A program made the position numbers and the translations under genes. A DNA stretch of 64,000 bases, taken from positions 1-64,000 of the IMG/VR virus record IMGVR_UViG_3300033149_006574. The stretch is one strand, 5' to 3'. The notes under the pieces are model-generated. The model had not been told where the DNA came from and ran no database searches. It saw nothing but the letters and a program-made list of their open reading frames with translations. Positions 24,650 through 33,371 of this stretch are shown in pieces. The number at the start of each line of letters is the position of its first letter. Position 1 is the stretch's first letter. Source of the DNA: a virus.

Positions 24650-26011
24650 ATGGAAACAGGTCGAAAATTAGTAAAAATAGCGAATTTGATCCTCACATAT
24701 GAGGAATTTCGAATACCTAAGAAAATAGTTGCAGAAAATTTCATTATAAAGAAAAAGGACTTTGGGTGCATTGTTTACAAATTAAATGGTAGAAAACCTT
24801 TTATCGATATAATCATAAGTAGGACTAAGATACCGGAAGGATTTAAAGCAATAATAAAAGGTTATTTGAATTCAAAAAGTTCTGCTTATAAGGAATTTCT
24901 CGTAAAGCAATATCTTTTCGGTCTTAAAAAGAACAGTCCTCTTTTTAATCCAACAGCAGAAGTTCTTCTAAGTAAGCCCTTTTCAGAAATACTAGAAAAA
25001 GAATTTATTTTTTATGTAGTACAAAGAAAGCCGTGCCTTCTTGCCAAAAAGCCCCTTCTGAGGATTAAAAATTCAGCTCGTCCTGCCTGGATATTTTATC
25101 CCTCATCAAGAATATATATTAAATGGCCACCAATTAGCATTCAGAAATTGGCAAGAATGAAATATTTCCCATCGATAAAAATAGCAGGTTCAATGGTAGC
25201 AGTTCCTATAGGAATGGGAATAAAACTTTTAAAAGATAAAAGTATTCATATTGAGGAGAAGAAAGGAGAATTTTATCTTGTACCCGAAGATATTTTTAAA
25301 AGAATGGAAAATAATGATTCCTTTAAGACAATTTTAAATTTGCTTAAAGAATCTAGAACGGTAGACTTAACTTTCCTATGTGCAAAATACTATTTACTCG
25401 ATTATATTTTAACGATAGCAGATAGATTTGACATTGATACATTTGAAGAAAGGGCTGAATTTGGGGAACTACAGAATTTTTTATTAGACCTTTTTATAGA
25501 ATATATAGCATTTGCTTGTTATAGTGAATTAAAGCACAGCAGAAAAAAAATAGCAGAATCCTGGAGGATAAAACAAATACTAAATAAAAAAGAGTTAAAA
25601 TTATTTAATTGTATACCGATAGATGATGTGCCATCTCAGCGTTCTTTTAGGCTTATTAAATTATTAATAAATTTCCCTGTTGATAATAAAATACCCGATA
25701 TTTTGAAAATGGCTAAGAAATTGTTCTCTTTGCGCTGGGAGAGAGGTTATGGTGGAGAAAAATGGAAAATAATTGCAGATATAGGTTTAAAATATGTTAA
25801 TGAGGACATTAATAAATCTGTTTTTATAGATACCGTATGGAACATTCAGCATAATAACGGAACATTTTTCGATAAGGGAAGGGAATTTTTATACTATGGT
25901 CATGTACGTGATATATTAGATGCGAAAAATGAGGGTGAATGGGAAATATTATTATCGAAATGTCCGCAACTTGCAAAAAAATTATGGGAGGTAAAAAGAT
26001 ATGACAGATAA
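24650..26011 (+). CDS. 453-residue phage protein of unknown function
   Basis: The N-terminal ~220 residues are basic, mixed helix/strand; the middle is helical; the C-terminal ~90 residues carry a recognisable pattern: YGGEKWKIIADIGLKYV, then FIDTVWNIQHNNGTFFDKG and DILDAKNEGE. The W-x-x-x-QHN-G-x-FDK pattern recurs in other phage proteins without known function (from memory). It overlaps the phosphatase gene by 11 bases, so the two are translated together. Confidence 0.6.
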   Translation: METGRKLVKIANLILTYEEFRIPKKIVAENFIIKKKDFGCIVYKLNGRKPFIDIIISRTKIPEGFKAIIKGYLNSKSSAYKEFLVKQYLFGLKKNSPLFNPTAEVLLSKPFSEILEKEFIFYVVQRKPCLLAKKPLLRIKNSARPAWIFYPSSRIYIKWPPISIQKLARMKYFPSIKIAGSMVAVPIGMGIKLLKDKSIHIEEKKGEFYLVPEDIFKRMENNDSFKTILNLLKESRTVDLTFLCAKYYLLDYILTIADRFDIDTFEERAEFGELQNFLLDLFIEYIAFACYSELKHSRKKIAESWRIKQILNKKELKLFNCIPIDDVPSQRSFRLIKLLINFPVDNKIPDILKMAKKLFSLRWERGYGGEKWKIIADIGLKYVNEDINKSVFIDTVWNIQHNNGTFFDKGREFLYYGHVRDILDAKNEGEWEILLSKCPQLAKKLWEVKRYDR

Positions 26012-26795
26012 ACAGAATGAAAAGAAGACAGAAAAAACAGAAAAAATATCAAACAGCAATTTTTATACCGGAGGCTTTTATAATATTGGAAGGTTCTGTG
26101 ACCATAAGCCATTATTAGATGGTTTATTGTTTTGTGGCAGTAAAGCAGAAGCTGAGGAATATTATCGGAAAAATCAGGATGTTAAATTATGGGTTTCATT
26201 AAATGAAAATCCTCAGAAAAATTTACCTTTTGATTCTGAAAATAAATTATTTGCACAAAGAGCTAGAATAATTTACTATCCTATAGAGGATAGAGGGGTT
26301 CCTGTTTATGAAGGATTCTCTTCCTTAATAGATTTGATTTTGGAATATTTAAATAATAAGAAAAAAGTAATAATAAATTGTTTTGGAGGTCATGGGAGGA
26401 CAGGGCTTGTCTTGTGCTGTGTAATGGGCAAACTTAAGCCCGAAATATCAGATATTATAAAATATTGTAGAGACATTTATTGTAAACAAATTATTGAATC
26501 ACTTAAACAGGCAGAATTTGTGTTCAAATTCTTAAACAAGAAGTTACCACAAAAATATGTTGAGGAATTTGATATATCCTGGCCACCAAAAACAAAGCAG
26601 ACCTTTTTTCTTACCGAAAAAGATAAAAAGCAAAAAGAGGATACTATTTCCGAAAATGAGCAAGATGATGAGTATTTCCCTTATTTGAATTGTGGAATCT
26701 GTGGGCGCAGGGGAAATCTTAAGTATGAGCCTAGTCTCCAGATGTATCTATGTAGAAAATGTAGAAGGAGATATTATGCTACAGGGAAAATATAA
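26001..26795 (+). CDS. Dual-specificity/tyrosine phosphatase with zinc ribbon
   Basis: A 264-residue protein. The phosphatase loop C127-F-G-G-H-G-R133-T-G fits CX5R, with a likely general acid D97 in YYPIEDRG about 30 residues before, as in the PTP/DSP fold. The C-terminal ~50 residues hold CGICGRRG and CRKCRRR, a four-Cys zinc ribbon, joined by a Lys/Glu linker. It would remove phosphate from Tyr/Ser/Thr of a host or phage protein, or possibly from RNA. It is coupled to the unknown 453-residue protein. Confidence 0.75.
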   Translation: MTDKQNEKKTEKTEKISNSNFYTGGFYNIGRFCDHKPLLDGLLFCGSKAEAEEYYRKNQDVKLWVSLNENPQKNLPFDSENKLFAQRARIIYYPIEDRGVPVYEGFSSLIDLILEYLNNKKKVIINCFGGHGRTGLVLCCVMGKLKPEISDIIKYCRDIYCKQIIESLKQAEFVFKFLNKKLPQKYVEEFDISWPPKTKQTFFLTEKDKKQKEDTISENEQDDEYFPYLNCGICGRRGNLKYEPSLQMYLCRKCRRRYYATGKI

Positions 26796-26817
26796 AAAGG
26801 AAAGGCGGTGAAAAGGA

Positions 26818-27051
26818 ATGGATGGTGATGTTAAATCGATTGAAAAAACTTGCATCAGAGAATTTTATTCCGTTGAGATTGAAAACGGAAATGATAATGC
26901 TGAAATAGTAGTGGAATGTTGGGCAGTTGCTGAGGATAATTGGCTCCCGGAATGGGAGATTGACTATCTGGATTGCCCGGAAGATTTAAAACAAAAAATA
27001 GATAAAGATAAAGTAATAGACCTGGTAAAAGACTGGCGTGGGGAGAAATAA
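26818..27051 (+). CDS. Small acidic hypothetical protein
   Basis: A 77-residue acidic protein (Asp/Glu-rich) with AAGGCGGTG before the ATG. No family recognised. Confidence 0.55.
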   Translation: MDGDVKSIEKTCIREFYSVEIENGNDNAEIVVECWAVAEDNWLPEWEIDYLDCPEDLKQKIDKDKVIDLVKDWRGEK

Positions 27052-27053
27052 GA

Positions 27054-27242
27054 ATGAATAGAGCGTGGTGTGATAAATGTATTAACATGACAGGTGGTCT
27101 ACGAAGGGTGCAATTTCGTAGATTAGGCAAATCAAATGGCTCTTATTTTTACAAAACGGTACAGCGTATTTGCAAACGTTGCAGAAAAAAATATTTTGGA
27201 TCTTGGAGGTATGCAAGAGAAGATGAAAGGAGGCAAAAATGA
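27054..27242 (+). CDS. Zinc-finger-like small protein
   Basis: A 62-residue basic protein with WCDKC at the start and CKRCRKKYFG near residue 40, a Cys4 zinc pattern. Its end overlaps the next ATG. Likely nucleic-acid binding by charge; function unknown. Confidence 0.6.
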   Translation: MNRAWCDKCINMTGGLRRVQFRRLGKSNGSYFYKTVQRICKRCRKKYFGSWRYAREDERRQK

Positions 27243-27832
27243 GCACAAGAGGATGTGTAGCAATCAAAAAAGGGGAAGGCTTTTGTGGAGTTTACAATCA
27301 TTTCGACTCATATCCTACCGGATTAGGATATGAACTTTGGCAAAAGTTGCAGGAGTTGAAAAAGAATGGGACATTGAATCAATTTCCACAAAATCTACTA
27401 GCATTTGATGACTGGAAAAATTATTTAAATGGTGGAATATGCCCATATTGTGGGAAAAAGGGATTTGGACAAGCCCATTCCATTGATGGTAAATTATTTG
27501 GGGATTTAGATAAAGAAATTCTGAATAATGTAAAAAGAACGGGTTTTCCTGATCCTGATTCAAAGTATCATTCTCATGGAGAATTAACAGATAAAATAAC
27601 ATCAGAGAATTGCGATCCATTATTTATAGAATGGGTATATGTAGTGGAAGTTAAAAAACATCGAATGGACATCTTATGCTCTACTAGGGATACAGGTTGG
27701 CATGAAGAGGATCTGGGAAATGGCCAAACATTTAGAACACCTAATTATAAGCATGTATTGGTCACTACAATAGATTTGAATGGAAAGGAACCTAATTGGA
27801 AAAAGATAGAAGAAATGAGAGCAAAACTATAA
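27239..27832 (+). CDS. Conserved phage protein beginning MSTRGCVAI
   Basis: A 197-residue protein of a family recognised by MSTRGCVAI and GVYNHFDSYPTGLG. The beginning and the N-H-x-D-S-Y-P-T-G-L-G turn suggest an enzyme-like core, but no activity is known to me. It contains a CPYCGKKG pair. AAGGAGG precedes the ATG, coupled to the previous gene. Confidence 0.65.
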   Translation: MSTRGCVAIKKGEGFCGVYNHFDSYPTGLGYELWQKLQELKKNGTLNQFPQNLLAFDDWKNYLNGGICPYCGKKGFGQAHSIDGKLFGDLDKEILNNVKRTGFPDPDSKYHSHGELTDKITSENCDPLFIEWVYVVEVKKHRMDILCSTRDTGWHEEDLGNGQTFRTPNYKHVLVTTIDLNGKEPNWKKIEEMRAKL

Positions 27833-27863
27833 AAACATTTTTCTTAAAAAAAGGGAGGGCAAA

Positions 27864-28406
27864 ATGCACATATTGATTAGAGCAATTGTCTACGGGAAAG
27901 ATAAAGAGGAAGGACTTGAACAGGCGAGAAGTATATTTGAGGGATTGTGTGAATATCAGCACCCATTTGATTATTATTCAATGTTCGACGAAGAAAATTT
28001 TGGTAAATGGGCAAAAGGCCGATGGGGAAATTTACCAGCGATTACTTTAGCCAAAAGTAAAAAAGGGAAGGAATTAATCCGGGAAGGAATGAATTTAACT
28101 AAAAAATTTTTTATGCAGTATATTAAAAAAGTAAGAAAAATATTAGATGAATGCAAAAACGATGAGGAGCTATTTGAACAGAGATATGTAAATATAGATA
28201 AAGATATCAGATGGAATTGTTATCCATTAGGAGAAAACCGGGGGCCATTTACATATCTTTATGATAATGATGGGGAAGGAATAAAAACTCCATCCCATTT
28301 GAGAGATGTATTGAATAAATGGAAAAGCATATATGAGGGAAAAGGAAAAAGCAATCCATATAAGGACAAAAAGATATGGGTTGTTCCGGCTGACATGCAT
28401 TTTTAG
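27864..28406 (+). CDS. Conserved hypothetical protein
   Basis: A 180-residue protein beginning MHILIRAIVYGKDKEEGLEQA, a strand followed by an acidic helix, then PFDYYSMFDEE and a final region WVVPADMHF. It resembles early-region phage proteins of unknown function. GGGAGGGC precedes the ATG. Confidence 0.6.
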   Translation: MHILIRAIVYGKDKEEGLEQARSIFEGLCEYQHPFDYYSMFDEENFGKWAKGRWGNLPAITLAKSKKGKELIREGMNLTKKFFMQYIKKVRKILDECKNDEELFEQRYVNIDKDIRWNCYPLGENRGPFTYLYDNDGEGIKTPSHLRDVLNKWKSIYEGKGKSNPYKDKKIWVVPADMHF

Positions 28407-28415
28407 AGGGGAGGG

Positions 28416-28754
28416 ATGGAGCAGGCGCTATGTGATGAATCATGCGGAGCAGGGCTGACGCACATAAACCGATGCAAAACATGCCTCCCCGATTATAAAA
28501 AAGGAGGAACCGTGGAAAAGAAAAACGAATATCGGGAGCTAATGGTAAAATTCTTAGGAGATTTATTTAAGATATTTAATAGTCAATCTCCTAAGAATGA
28601 AGAAGAATCAAAAAAAGCAATTATGGAATATCTCCGTTCTCTTGAAGTAATGCTTCTATTAGCCTTACCTCATTCAGATATGATAAGAATGCTAATAGAG
28701 GATCTGCGAATAATAATTGAAAGCAGGGAAAAAGATAAGAAAAAAATTAATTAA
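28416..28754 (+). CDS. Hypothetical protein with Cys cluster
   Basis: A 112-residue frame from the ATG at 28416 (GGGGAGGG upstream). The first 30 residues hold CDESC and CKTC, a possible zinc site. A GTG at 28512 with AAGGAGGAACC upstream could start a shorter, helical form. Confidence 0.5.
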   Translation: MEQALCDESCGAGLTHINRCKTCLPDYKKGGTVEKKNEYRELMVKFLGDLFKIFNSQSPKNEEESKKAIMEYLRSLEVMLLLALPHSDMIRMLIEDLRIIIESREKDKKKIN

Positions 28755-28773
28755 ATAAGGAGCTTATAGGAAG

Positions 28774-29097
28774 ATGAATAAATGGATAATGATGGGAGAA
28801 GTAAAATGGTTTTTAATGTGGAATGAAATTTTATCTAGTAATCCGCATCTAATAAACCAAAAAGAAAGATTAGAGAAAATGCTGTTACAGATTAAAAATA
28901 TTAGAAAGGAAATGGTATTCATTATATCCTCTCTCCCAAAAGAAAATGGATATAAGATATTATTATCAATAATTATGAGCATTTGTGTAGCATTTATTTC
29001 AATTTTACCCCCAAGCACAGAAAGAACTAACCTAATAACTGGGATAATCAAACTCTTGGACAAAATAGATAGACCGGAAGATGGAGAAGATGAATGA
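28774..29097 (+). CDS. Hypothetical protein with one membrane span
   Basis: A 107-residue protein. A helical Lys-rich first half is followed by ILLSIIMSICVAFISILP (about residues 62-80), a likely span or signal. It is coupled (ATGA) to the next gene. Confidence 0.5.
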   Translation: MNKWIMMGEVKWFLMWNEILSSNPHLINQKERLEKMLLQIKNIRKEMVFIISSLPKENGYKILLSIIMSICVAFISILPPSTERTNLITGIIKLLDKIDRPEDGEDE

Positions 29098-29360
29098 CTA
29101 AAGCTGCAGTAATAAAAATGGCTCTAGAATGTTTTGTAAGAAGAGCTAATTTGCATAATTCTATAAGATTTAAATGCAAATTTTCAAATTTAGAAGTAGC
29201 ATTTACAAAAGATGTCCCTGAAGATATAAAGAGGGATGTTTATAGTTTATTCAACGAAATTGTTCTTTCGATTGGTGAAGAAGATAAATATGGGAAAATT
29301 AAATTAATTGAATCTCCCATGTCTGTAGTATCAAGAGATAAAAGCCTATGGGATAAGTAA
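29094..29360 (+). CDS. Hypothetical protein
   Basis: An 88-residue protein coupled to the previous gene by ATGA. It is a mix of helix and strand with no recognised family. Confidence 0.5.
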   Translation: MTKAAVIKMALECFVRRANLHNSIRFKCKFSNLEVAFTKDVPEDIKRDVYSLFNEIVLSIGEEDKYGKIKLIESPMSVVSRDKSLWDK

Positions 29361-29375
29361 AAAAGGAGGAAAAAA

Positions 29376-29558
29376 ATGATATATACTGCGAAATGTCCAA
29401 ATTGTGGAAAAATTATTGAGGTTTGTCAATCGGATTATCTAGGTTATCCGGTATTTGACGAAAACTCACGCATTGATACATTTTCCTGCCCTAAATGTGG
29501 AACGAGATTGATTACAGAAGTTAATATTAAATTAAAGGAGGTGGGGAAAGAATGTTGA
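29376..29558 (+). CDS. Zinc-ribbon protein
   Basis: A 60-residue protein with CPNCGK near residue 8 and CPKCGTR near residue 38, a typical zinc ribbon. AAGGAGG precedes the ATG. Such ribbons bind nucleic acid or protein partners. Confidence 0.7.
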   Translation: MIYTAKCPNCGKIIEVCQSDYLGYPVFDENSRIDTFSCPKCGTRLITEVNIKLKEVGKEC

Positions 29559-29821
29559 TATTTGGTGTTTATTCTAATGGCGAAGAGTTTGGAATATCAG
29601 ATGGGAAGAACATATTTTGGTTGTTTGAAGGCCAAAATTTTCTGGATGAGGATGTAGATCTGAATCAGGGAAAATCTTTTTTAACACCATTTGTTGTGTC
29701 AACGCACGGCAAAGATAAAGTAAGAGTTAAAGATGGCAAGAAGATAATTGCAGAATATAATGTAGCCCCAGATGTTGTTAATTCGTTGATTAAAATGAAA
29801 AAGAAGTTGACGGGCATTTAA
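29552..29821 (+). CDS. Hypothetical beta-rich protein
   Basis: An 89-residue protein after AAGGAGGTGGGG, overlapping the zinc ribbon gene by seven bases. It begins with strands around a Gly turn (FGVYSNGEEFGISDG). No family recognised. Confidence 0.5.
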   Translation: MLIFGVYSNGEEFGISDGKNIFWLFEGQNFLDEDVDLNQGKSFLTPFVVSTHGKDKVRVKDGKKIIAEYNVAPDVVNSLIKMKKKLTGI

Positions 29822-29826
29822 AAGAA

Positions 29827-30297
29827 ATGAATCAGGGTTGCTCTTGTGAAAAATGTGTAGCTGCTTGCTGGCATACCCCAGGTTGGTTTGGCTCGATTGA
29901 AGAAATTGAAGGGGCTGCTAGACTGATGGGAATGCCGGTAAAAGATTTTGTTAAAGAATTTCTTATCCAGGAATATTGGGTAGGGGAAGAAGAAGATATT
30001 ATTGTTCCTTCTCCACGCAGAAATTTTGATAGATATAAAGGACCAAAAGAAACAGATTATTCAGAGATTTTTAAAGAAGAAAATGGCAAAGGCTTTGTTC
30101 TAGCTAGTTGGGGACATAATCTCATAAGAGGATATGCTTGCATTTTTTTAGATGAGAATAATAGGTGTTTAATCCATCAGAGTAAGCCCAGAGAATGCAG
30201 AGAATGTTTTGTATGTAAGGGCCAATTTATTGATAGAAGCGATTTATTACCATATTGGAAAGAACATCAGGATTGGATAGGGGAAATGGAGAGATGA
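29827..30297 (+). CDS. YkgJ-type cysteine cluster protein
   Basis: A 156-residue protein with CSCEKCVAACW near the N-terminus and, after ~100 residues, CIFLDENNRCLIHQSKPRECREC. This C-x2-C-x3-C followed by C-x8-C-x-IH-x2-KP-x2-C pattern is the YkgJ/putative Fe or Zn chelating family. Function in phages is unknown. Its stop overlaps the recombinase ATG. Confidence 0.75.
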   Translation: MNQGCSCEKCVAACWHTPGWFGSIEEIEGAARLMGMPVKDFVKEFLIQEYWVGEEEDIIVPSPRRNFDRYKGPKETDYSEIFKEENGKGFVLASWGHNLIRGYACIFLDENNRCLIHQSKPRECRECFVCKGQFIDRSDLLPYWKEHQDWIGEMER

Positions 30298-31097
30298 CAA
30301 TAACGAAAGATAAGATAAAAGAATTTTTAACTATGGCCAAATTATCTGGTCATTCAAATAATACGATAGCAGGATATGAGGGAGATTTAAATCAATTTTT
30401 CAATTATTCACGGGACTTAACTAAATCAAAAATAAATTCATGGATCGTAGATTTATACAATAAAAAAAGAAAATCAGCAACAATTCAGAGGAAAGTATAT
30501 GCACTAAAATCATTTGCTAAATTTTTGGGAAAAGAAAAAGAAATACCATCAATCAAATTCCAAACCAAGAAGCTATTACCGAAATATTTAAAACAGAAAG
30601 AAATTGAGATAGTATTGAGTAAAATTAAAAGCTTAAGGGACAAAGCAATATTTAATATTCTTCTATGCACTGGATTAAGAATCAGTGAATTAATTTCTAT
30701 AAATAGGGACGATATTTCTGATAACAAAATTAAAATAAAAGGCAAGGGGAATAAAGAGAGGATAGTTATTTTATCCAAGCAAGCCCTTAATATTTTAAAA
30801 AAGTATTTGGAAACTAGAAATGATGAGAATCCTGCATTATTTTTAGGTAATAAAAAGCAGAGGATAACCAGAGGTGGTTGTTATTTCTTAATAAAACATT
30901 GGTTACAATATTGCAATATTAATGGGAGCCCACATTGGTTAAGGCATACTTTTGCAACAAAACTTATTAAATCTGGCATGAGTATTTATGCATTATCAAA
31001 ATTATTAGGGCATTCATCTCCAACAATAACTCAGCGTTATGCTCATTTAGAAACCGCAGATTTGGAACAGGAATATGCAAAATACTGGAGGGATTGA
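30294..31097 (+). CDS. Tyrosine recombinase (integrase/XerC-like)
   Basis: A 267-residue recombinase. An N-terminal SAM-like core-binding region (1-90) is followed by the catalytic domain with R129 (TGLRISEL), Lys in KGKGNKER (~151), H214-x-x-R217 (HWLRHTF), H240 (LGHSS) and nucleophile Y249 (TQRYAH). All active residues are present. It is XerC/D-sized with no extra arm-binding domain, so it may act as integrase, or resolve phage dimers. The ATG at 30294 overlaps the preceding TGA. No repressor gene was seen, so lysogeny is unproven. Confidence 0.9.
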   Translation: MTITKDKIKEFLTMAKLSGHSNNTIAGYEGDLNQFFNYSRDLTKSKINSWIVDLYNKKRKSATIQRKVYALKSFAKFLGKEKEIPSIKFQTKKLLPKYLKQKEIEIVLSKIKSLRDKAIFNILLCTGLRISELISINRDDISDNKIKIKGKGNKERIVILSKQALNILKKYLETRNDENPALFLGNKKQRITRGGCYFLIKHWLQYCNINGSPHWLRHTFATKLIKSGMSIYALSKLLGHSSPTITQRYAHLETADLEQEYAKYWRD

Positions 31098-31357
31098 TGA
31101 AAATTGAAGATTTGATAAGCAAAGGAAAAATACCATTCCCTATTTGGCTTAAGCATACAGGATTTCTTAATTATTCATATGATGAAAACGGGGATATTAT
31201 AGATATTTGTTTTGACCATTTGCCCTATCTTGGCAAGAAAGCTAAATTTTGGTCTTCTATTTATTTATATAATGACTATTGGATTATAGATACAAGAGAT
31301 GGTTCAGCAAGACTTATTGATTTTGATAAATGGTTCGAAGATAGATATGGAAGATAG
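31097..31357 (+). CDS. Hypothetical protein
   Basis: An 87-residue protein (ATG at 31097 overlaps the recombinase stop). It is aromatic- and Asp-rich (DICFDHLPYLGKKAKFWSS). No family recognised. Confidence 0.5.
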   Translation: MKIEDLISKGKIPFPIWLKHTGFLNYSYDENGDIIDICFDHLPYLGKKAKFWSSIYLYNDYWIIDTRDGSARLIDFDKWFEDRYGR

Positions 31358-31361
31358 GTAG

Positions 31362-32150
31362 ATGGAAAATAAAATCAATTCAATTATTTGTGGTGATTCG
31401 TTAGAAGAACTTAAAAAGATAAAAAGTAGGTCTATTGATTTAATTATTACATCGCCCCCATACAATACGGGAATTTCGTATGATAAACATGATGACAGAC
31501 AGGATTATAAAGTATATCTAAATAATATGGCAAAAATATTTGAACAATGTTATCGGATATTGGTTAAAGGCGGTCGCATAGCACTAAATAGTCCCTCAAT
31601 GATTATGCAGCATACAGGTTCAAGAGTAGCATATCTTAGCATTGATTTTTTATTAGCATTGAGAAAAGTTGGGTTTCAAGACCGCGAAATGATAATTTGG
31701 ATTAAGTCAAAGCCATCTAAAATTGGAAATGAATGGGCTATTCTTCCATCAGGGCATAGTACAAGTTGGGGCAGTTGGAAATCAGCTTCTAACCCTAGTA
31801 TAAGGGATGCAAGTGAATTTATAATTGTTATGCATAAGGAAACGCCAAAATTACAAACAAAAGGAATATCAGATATTACAAGAGATCAATTTTTGGCATG
31901 GACGACCAACGCCTTTTATTTTCCACCAGAGACATCTATGCGCAGATTTCATCCAGCTCCATTTCCTTTGGAATTGCCAAGGCGTCTTATTCTATTATAT
32001 TCATGCAAAAATGCGATAATTTTAGATCCATTTTGTGGAATAGGCACCACATGTCTGGCTGCGAAAAGATTAGGTAGAAGATATATTGGGATTGATATTT
32101 CTCCAACATATTGCAGAATTGCTAGAGATAGATTGAACGAGTTGCTTTAA
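31362..32150 (+). CDS. DNA methyltransferase (SPPY type, N4-cytosine or N6-adenine)
   Basis: A 262-residue methyltransferase. The catalytic motif TSPPYN is near the N-terminus (about residue 30) and the AdoMet motif DPFCGIGTT near residue 225, the beta-class order. SPPY is usual for N4-cytosine enzymes. No restriction partner is adjacent. It probably protects phage DNA from host enzymes or marks it; target unknown. Confidence 0.85.
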   Translation: MENKINSIICGDSLEELKKIKSRSIDLIITSPPYNTGISYDKHDDRQDYKVYLNNMAKIFEQCYRILVKGGRIALNSPSMIMQHTGSRVAYLSIDFLLALRKVGFQDREMIIWIKSKPSKIGNEWAILPSGHSTSWGSWKSASNPSIRDASEFIIVMHKETPKLQTKGISDITRDQFLAWTTNAFYFPPETSMRRFHPAPFPLELPRRLILLYSCKNAIILDPFCGIGTTCLAAKRLGRRYIGIDISPTYCRIARDRLNELL

Positions 32151-32154
32151 TTAC

Positions 32155-32189
32155 CCCCTCAGAGCCTCAAATTTGCGATTTAAGAGGGG
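32155..32189. other. Hairpin between methyltransferase and RuvB-like gene
   Basis: CCCCTC (32155-32160) pairs with GAGGGG (32184-32189), with an inner AAAT/ATTT. No T-run follows, so it is at best a weak terminator or processing site. Confidence 0.3.
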
Positions 32190-32230
32190 AAATAGGAAAG
32201 GGAATAGGTAAATAAGAGAGAAGAGAAAAA

Positions 32231-33280
32231 ATGGAAGATAAACAGGAATTAGGGAAGCGATTATTAGATATCGTATTAGATAGAGAGCCAGATTATAATC
32301 CACCAATACTTTTAGGAAAAGATAATTTAAGACCTCAGAGCTTTTCAGATTTCATAGGGCAGGAAAAGGTTAAGGCTCAACTTAAAATTGCGGTAGAAGC
32401 ATCTCAAAAATTATCTACTTCAATAGACCATATTCTTTTAACTTCTTTTTTACCTGGAACGGGAAAAACAACATTAGCTAATATAGTGGCAAAAGAAAGA
32501 AAGGTAAAATTTTATATGGCTAATGCGGGAAGCATAGAGAAATATGTAGATTTATTTTGTTTATTAGGACAAGCCAGAAAGGATAAAAATCCAATTATAT
32601 TCATAGATGAGATACATAATTTAAAAACAGCATTAGCGGAAAGTATTTACAATGTTATGGAAGATCCTAATATGGAATTAACATATGAAGAATCTAACTG
32701 GGGAACAATTAGTTTTAAAATGCCACCATTTACTTTAATAGGTGCAACTGCAGGAAATCAAGGAATGTTACCCTCTCCATTTTTAGATAGATTTGGAATT
32801 AAAATAACATTGGAAGCTTATACAATTGAGGATATTATAAAGTTAATTAAGAAGAATATTAAAAAATTTCATATCAATTTAAATCAAAATGTTATAGAGG
32901 CTTTAGCCCAGATGTCTTGTTACACTCCTCGTCTGGCTAATAATTTACTGAAGCAATTATATAATTATTGTATTGTTAAAAAGATTAAAAATATAACAAT
33001 GAAAGATTTTTCTGCATTTAAGAAATTATATGATTTAGATGATTTAGGGTTAGATATGCCATCCCGTATGATTATTAAGGCATTAGCTGAAAGTCCTAAG
33101 GGTGCATTGGGAATCGATTCCCTTGCCAGAAAAACCCGAATAAATAAAAATACTATGATTCAGATTTATGAACCTAAATTGCTTGCATTGAAATTGATTG
33201 ATTATATGCCACGTGGTCGTGTATTAACACAAATTGGAAAGAGGTATTTTATTGAGAAAATGGATAAAAAGGAGAAATAA
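32231..33280 (+). CDS. RuvB-like Holliday junction ATPase
   Basis: A 349-residue AAA+ ATPase with the RuvB layout: RPQSFSDFIGQEKVKAQL, Walker A P75-G-T-G-K79-T, Walker B IIFIDEIH (D126/E127), sensor LIGATAGNQGMLPSPFLDRFG, and a C-terminal winged helix (ALGIDSLARKTRINKNTMIQIYEPKLLALKLI). Length and the final PRGRVLTQIGKRYF match bacterial RuvB. It drives branch migration of Holliday junctions. No RuvA or RuvC gene is nearby; a PD-(D/E)XK candidate resolvase lies at 50728. Confidence 0.88.
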   Translation: MEDKQELGKRLLDIVLDREPDYNPPILLGKDNLRPQSFSDFIGQEKVKAQLKIAVEASQKLSTSIDHILLTSFLPGTGKTTLANIVAKERKVKFYMANAGSIEKYVDLFCLLGQARKDKNPIIFIDEIHNLKTALAESIYNVMEDPNMELTYEESNWGTISFKMPPFTLIGATAGNQGMLPSPFLDRFGIKITLEAYTIEDIIKLIKKNIKKFHINLNQNVIEALAQMSCYTPRLANNLLKQLYNYCIVKKIKNITMKDFSAFKKLYDLDDLGLDMPSRMIIKALAESPKGALGIDSLARKTRINKNTMIQIYEPKLLALKLIDYMPRGRVLTQIGKRYFIEKMDKKEK

Positions 33281-33317
33281 TAGCCTCTAATTTAAATTAT
33301 ATGGCTATTTTGACCCC

Positions 33318-33346
33318 TTGACAACTGTCCATTTGTGAAATATAAT
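33318..33346 (+). promoter_or_regulatory. Perfect consensus sigma-70 promoter
   Basis: TTGACA (33318-33323), a 17-base spacer, and TATAAT (33341-33346): an exact match to the bacterial consensus. The HTH gene at 33372 starts 26 bases after the -10 box. Confidence 0.85.
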
Positions 33347-33371
33347 CAAGAAAAAAGGGAGAAAAAAGTAA

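Noticed and set aside
30294-31097. An attP site beside the recombinase
   Set aside because: No repeated core or tRNA-end sequence was found next to the gene, and no repressor is seen, so integration is not claimed.
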